From: Chrysomallon squamiferum
Taxonomy: Eukaryota > Mollusca > Gastropoda > Neomphalida > Peltospiridae
Reading direction: 5' to 3'
NCBI GenBank assembly: GCA_012295275.1
Contig: CM022676.1
Coordinates: 1,420,510 to 1,484,509, forward strand
DNA length: 64,000 bases
Shown here: in pieces, positions 63,501-64,000 of the stretch
Position numbering within the stretch: the stretch's first letter is position 1
Layout: each line of letters starts with the position of its first letter
Notes under the pieces: model-generated
What the model saw: only the letters and a program-made list of their open reading frames with translations
Database searches by the model: none
What the model was told of the DNA's origin: nothing
Translations under genes and position numbers: made by a program

Positions 63501-64000
63501 CACATAAAAACTAGTTCAAGCTGTTACAATAGTTTGTAATAAAATCGTGAAAACAAAACAAGTGACCACGCACAGTTTTGTTAAACAAAACAAGTTATTT
63601 AAAATAAAATTATAATTTGTCAATGAATAATTAAAAATGTTATGTTCAAAACCAAATAGAATTTTTAGAATTAATACACAATTTATCATAATATAAACAA
63701 TTTTACAGATAAAAAAATAAAATCTTTCCTCATTTCCTTTTTGTTGTTTTTCTTTGTCTGAAAATTAATTTTAAAAAATAAGATTTACTAAGGAACAAAG
63801 TGATTATCTGCAAGCTATTTAAGAAAAATAAATCTTACATTAAAATACAAAAATTCATTAATATCAAATCAGTATGTCCATTATTAGAAACATCTGTATC
63901 TAGATTTTAATATTCTTTTTAAAAAAATTGGAAAATTATCAACCTGTTATTAATATTTCACATAATAAAGGTGAAAAATATTTAATCCTAGTCAAATTAT
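60566..64000. other. AT-rich DNA, 3' part of copy B and right edge
   Basis: 61008-61120 and 62770-63300 are shared with copy A (30545-30660 and 30660-31210). The rest is unmatched inside the window. No exon was found. The SIDT exons that follow copy A do not follow copy B within the window. Confidence 0.65.

Overview
The window reads as animal nuclear DNA. It is AT-rich, genes are split into many short exons with GT..AG borders, and it holds several eukaryotic transposon classes (I-type LINE, L1-like LINE, Tc1/mariner, hAT, Tigger/pogo, a foldback element) plus many ATT, CT and AC microsatellites. Gene content and repeat style suggest a lophotrochozoan, most likely a mollusc. That is inference; no species-diagnostic marker was found. 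No tRNA, rRNA, CRISPR or bacterial operon was seen.

Layout. (1) 1-20 kb: a minus-strand zone with exons of an unidentified gene (3.7-5.0 kb) and a leucine-rich-repeat gene (7.6-17.5 kb) that looks decayed. It is interrupted by a Tc1/mariner copy (5.8-7.2 kb) and an almost full-length, broken I-superfamily LINE (8.5-15.7 kb). A 924-bp foldback element lies at 18.7-19.6 kb. (2) 20.3-31.2 kb: copy A of a segmental duplication. (3) 31.8-35.5 kb: six exons of a SIDT-type (SID-1 transmembrane family) gene with an in-frame stop, followed by a 5'-truncated L1-like LINE (35.7-37.3 kb). (4) 36.8-63.3 kb: copy B of the duplication.

The duplicated unit carries two genes. On the minus strand is a small secreted protein with two immunoglobulin-like domains (signal peptide exon, Ig1 exon, Ig2 exon; 240 aa in copy B). 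On the plus strand is a complete CCDC191-like gene in copy B: 18 exons whose phases all agree, giving 998 codons before the stop. Copy A is a deletion derivative. It lost the Ig1 exon, where pieces of the foldback family now sit. It also lost CCDC191 exon 2 and exons 4-16 (one gap of about 10.4 kb) and parts of the 3' flank, and it tandemly repeated CCDC191 exon 1. Its Ig gene could still splice in frame to a one-domain protein, while its CCDC191 remnant is out of frame.

Copy B holds insertions absent from A: a Tigger 5' fragment in CCDC191 intron 1, and a 2.33-kb hAT element in intron 9 with a perfect 8-bp target duplication, itself inside an old intronic minisatellite. Apart from the two genes of copy B and possibly the Ig gene of copy A, most coding signal in the window is decayed or mobile.
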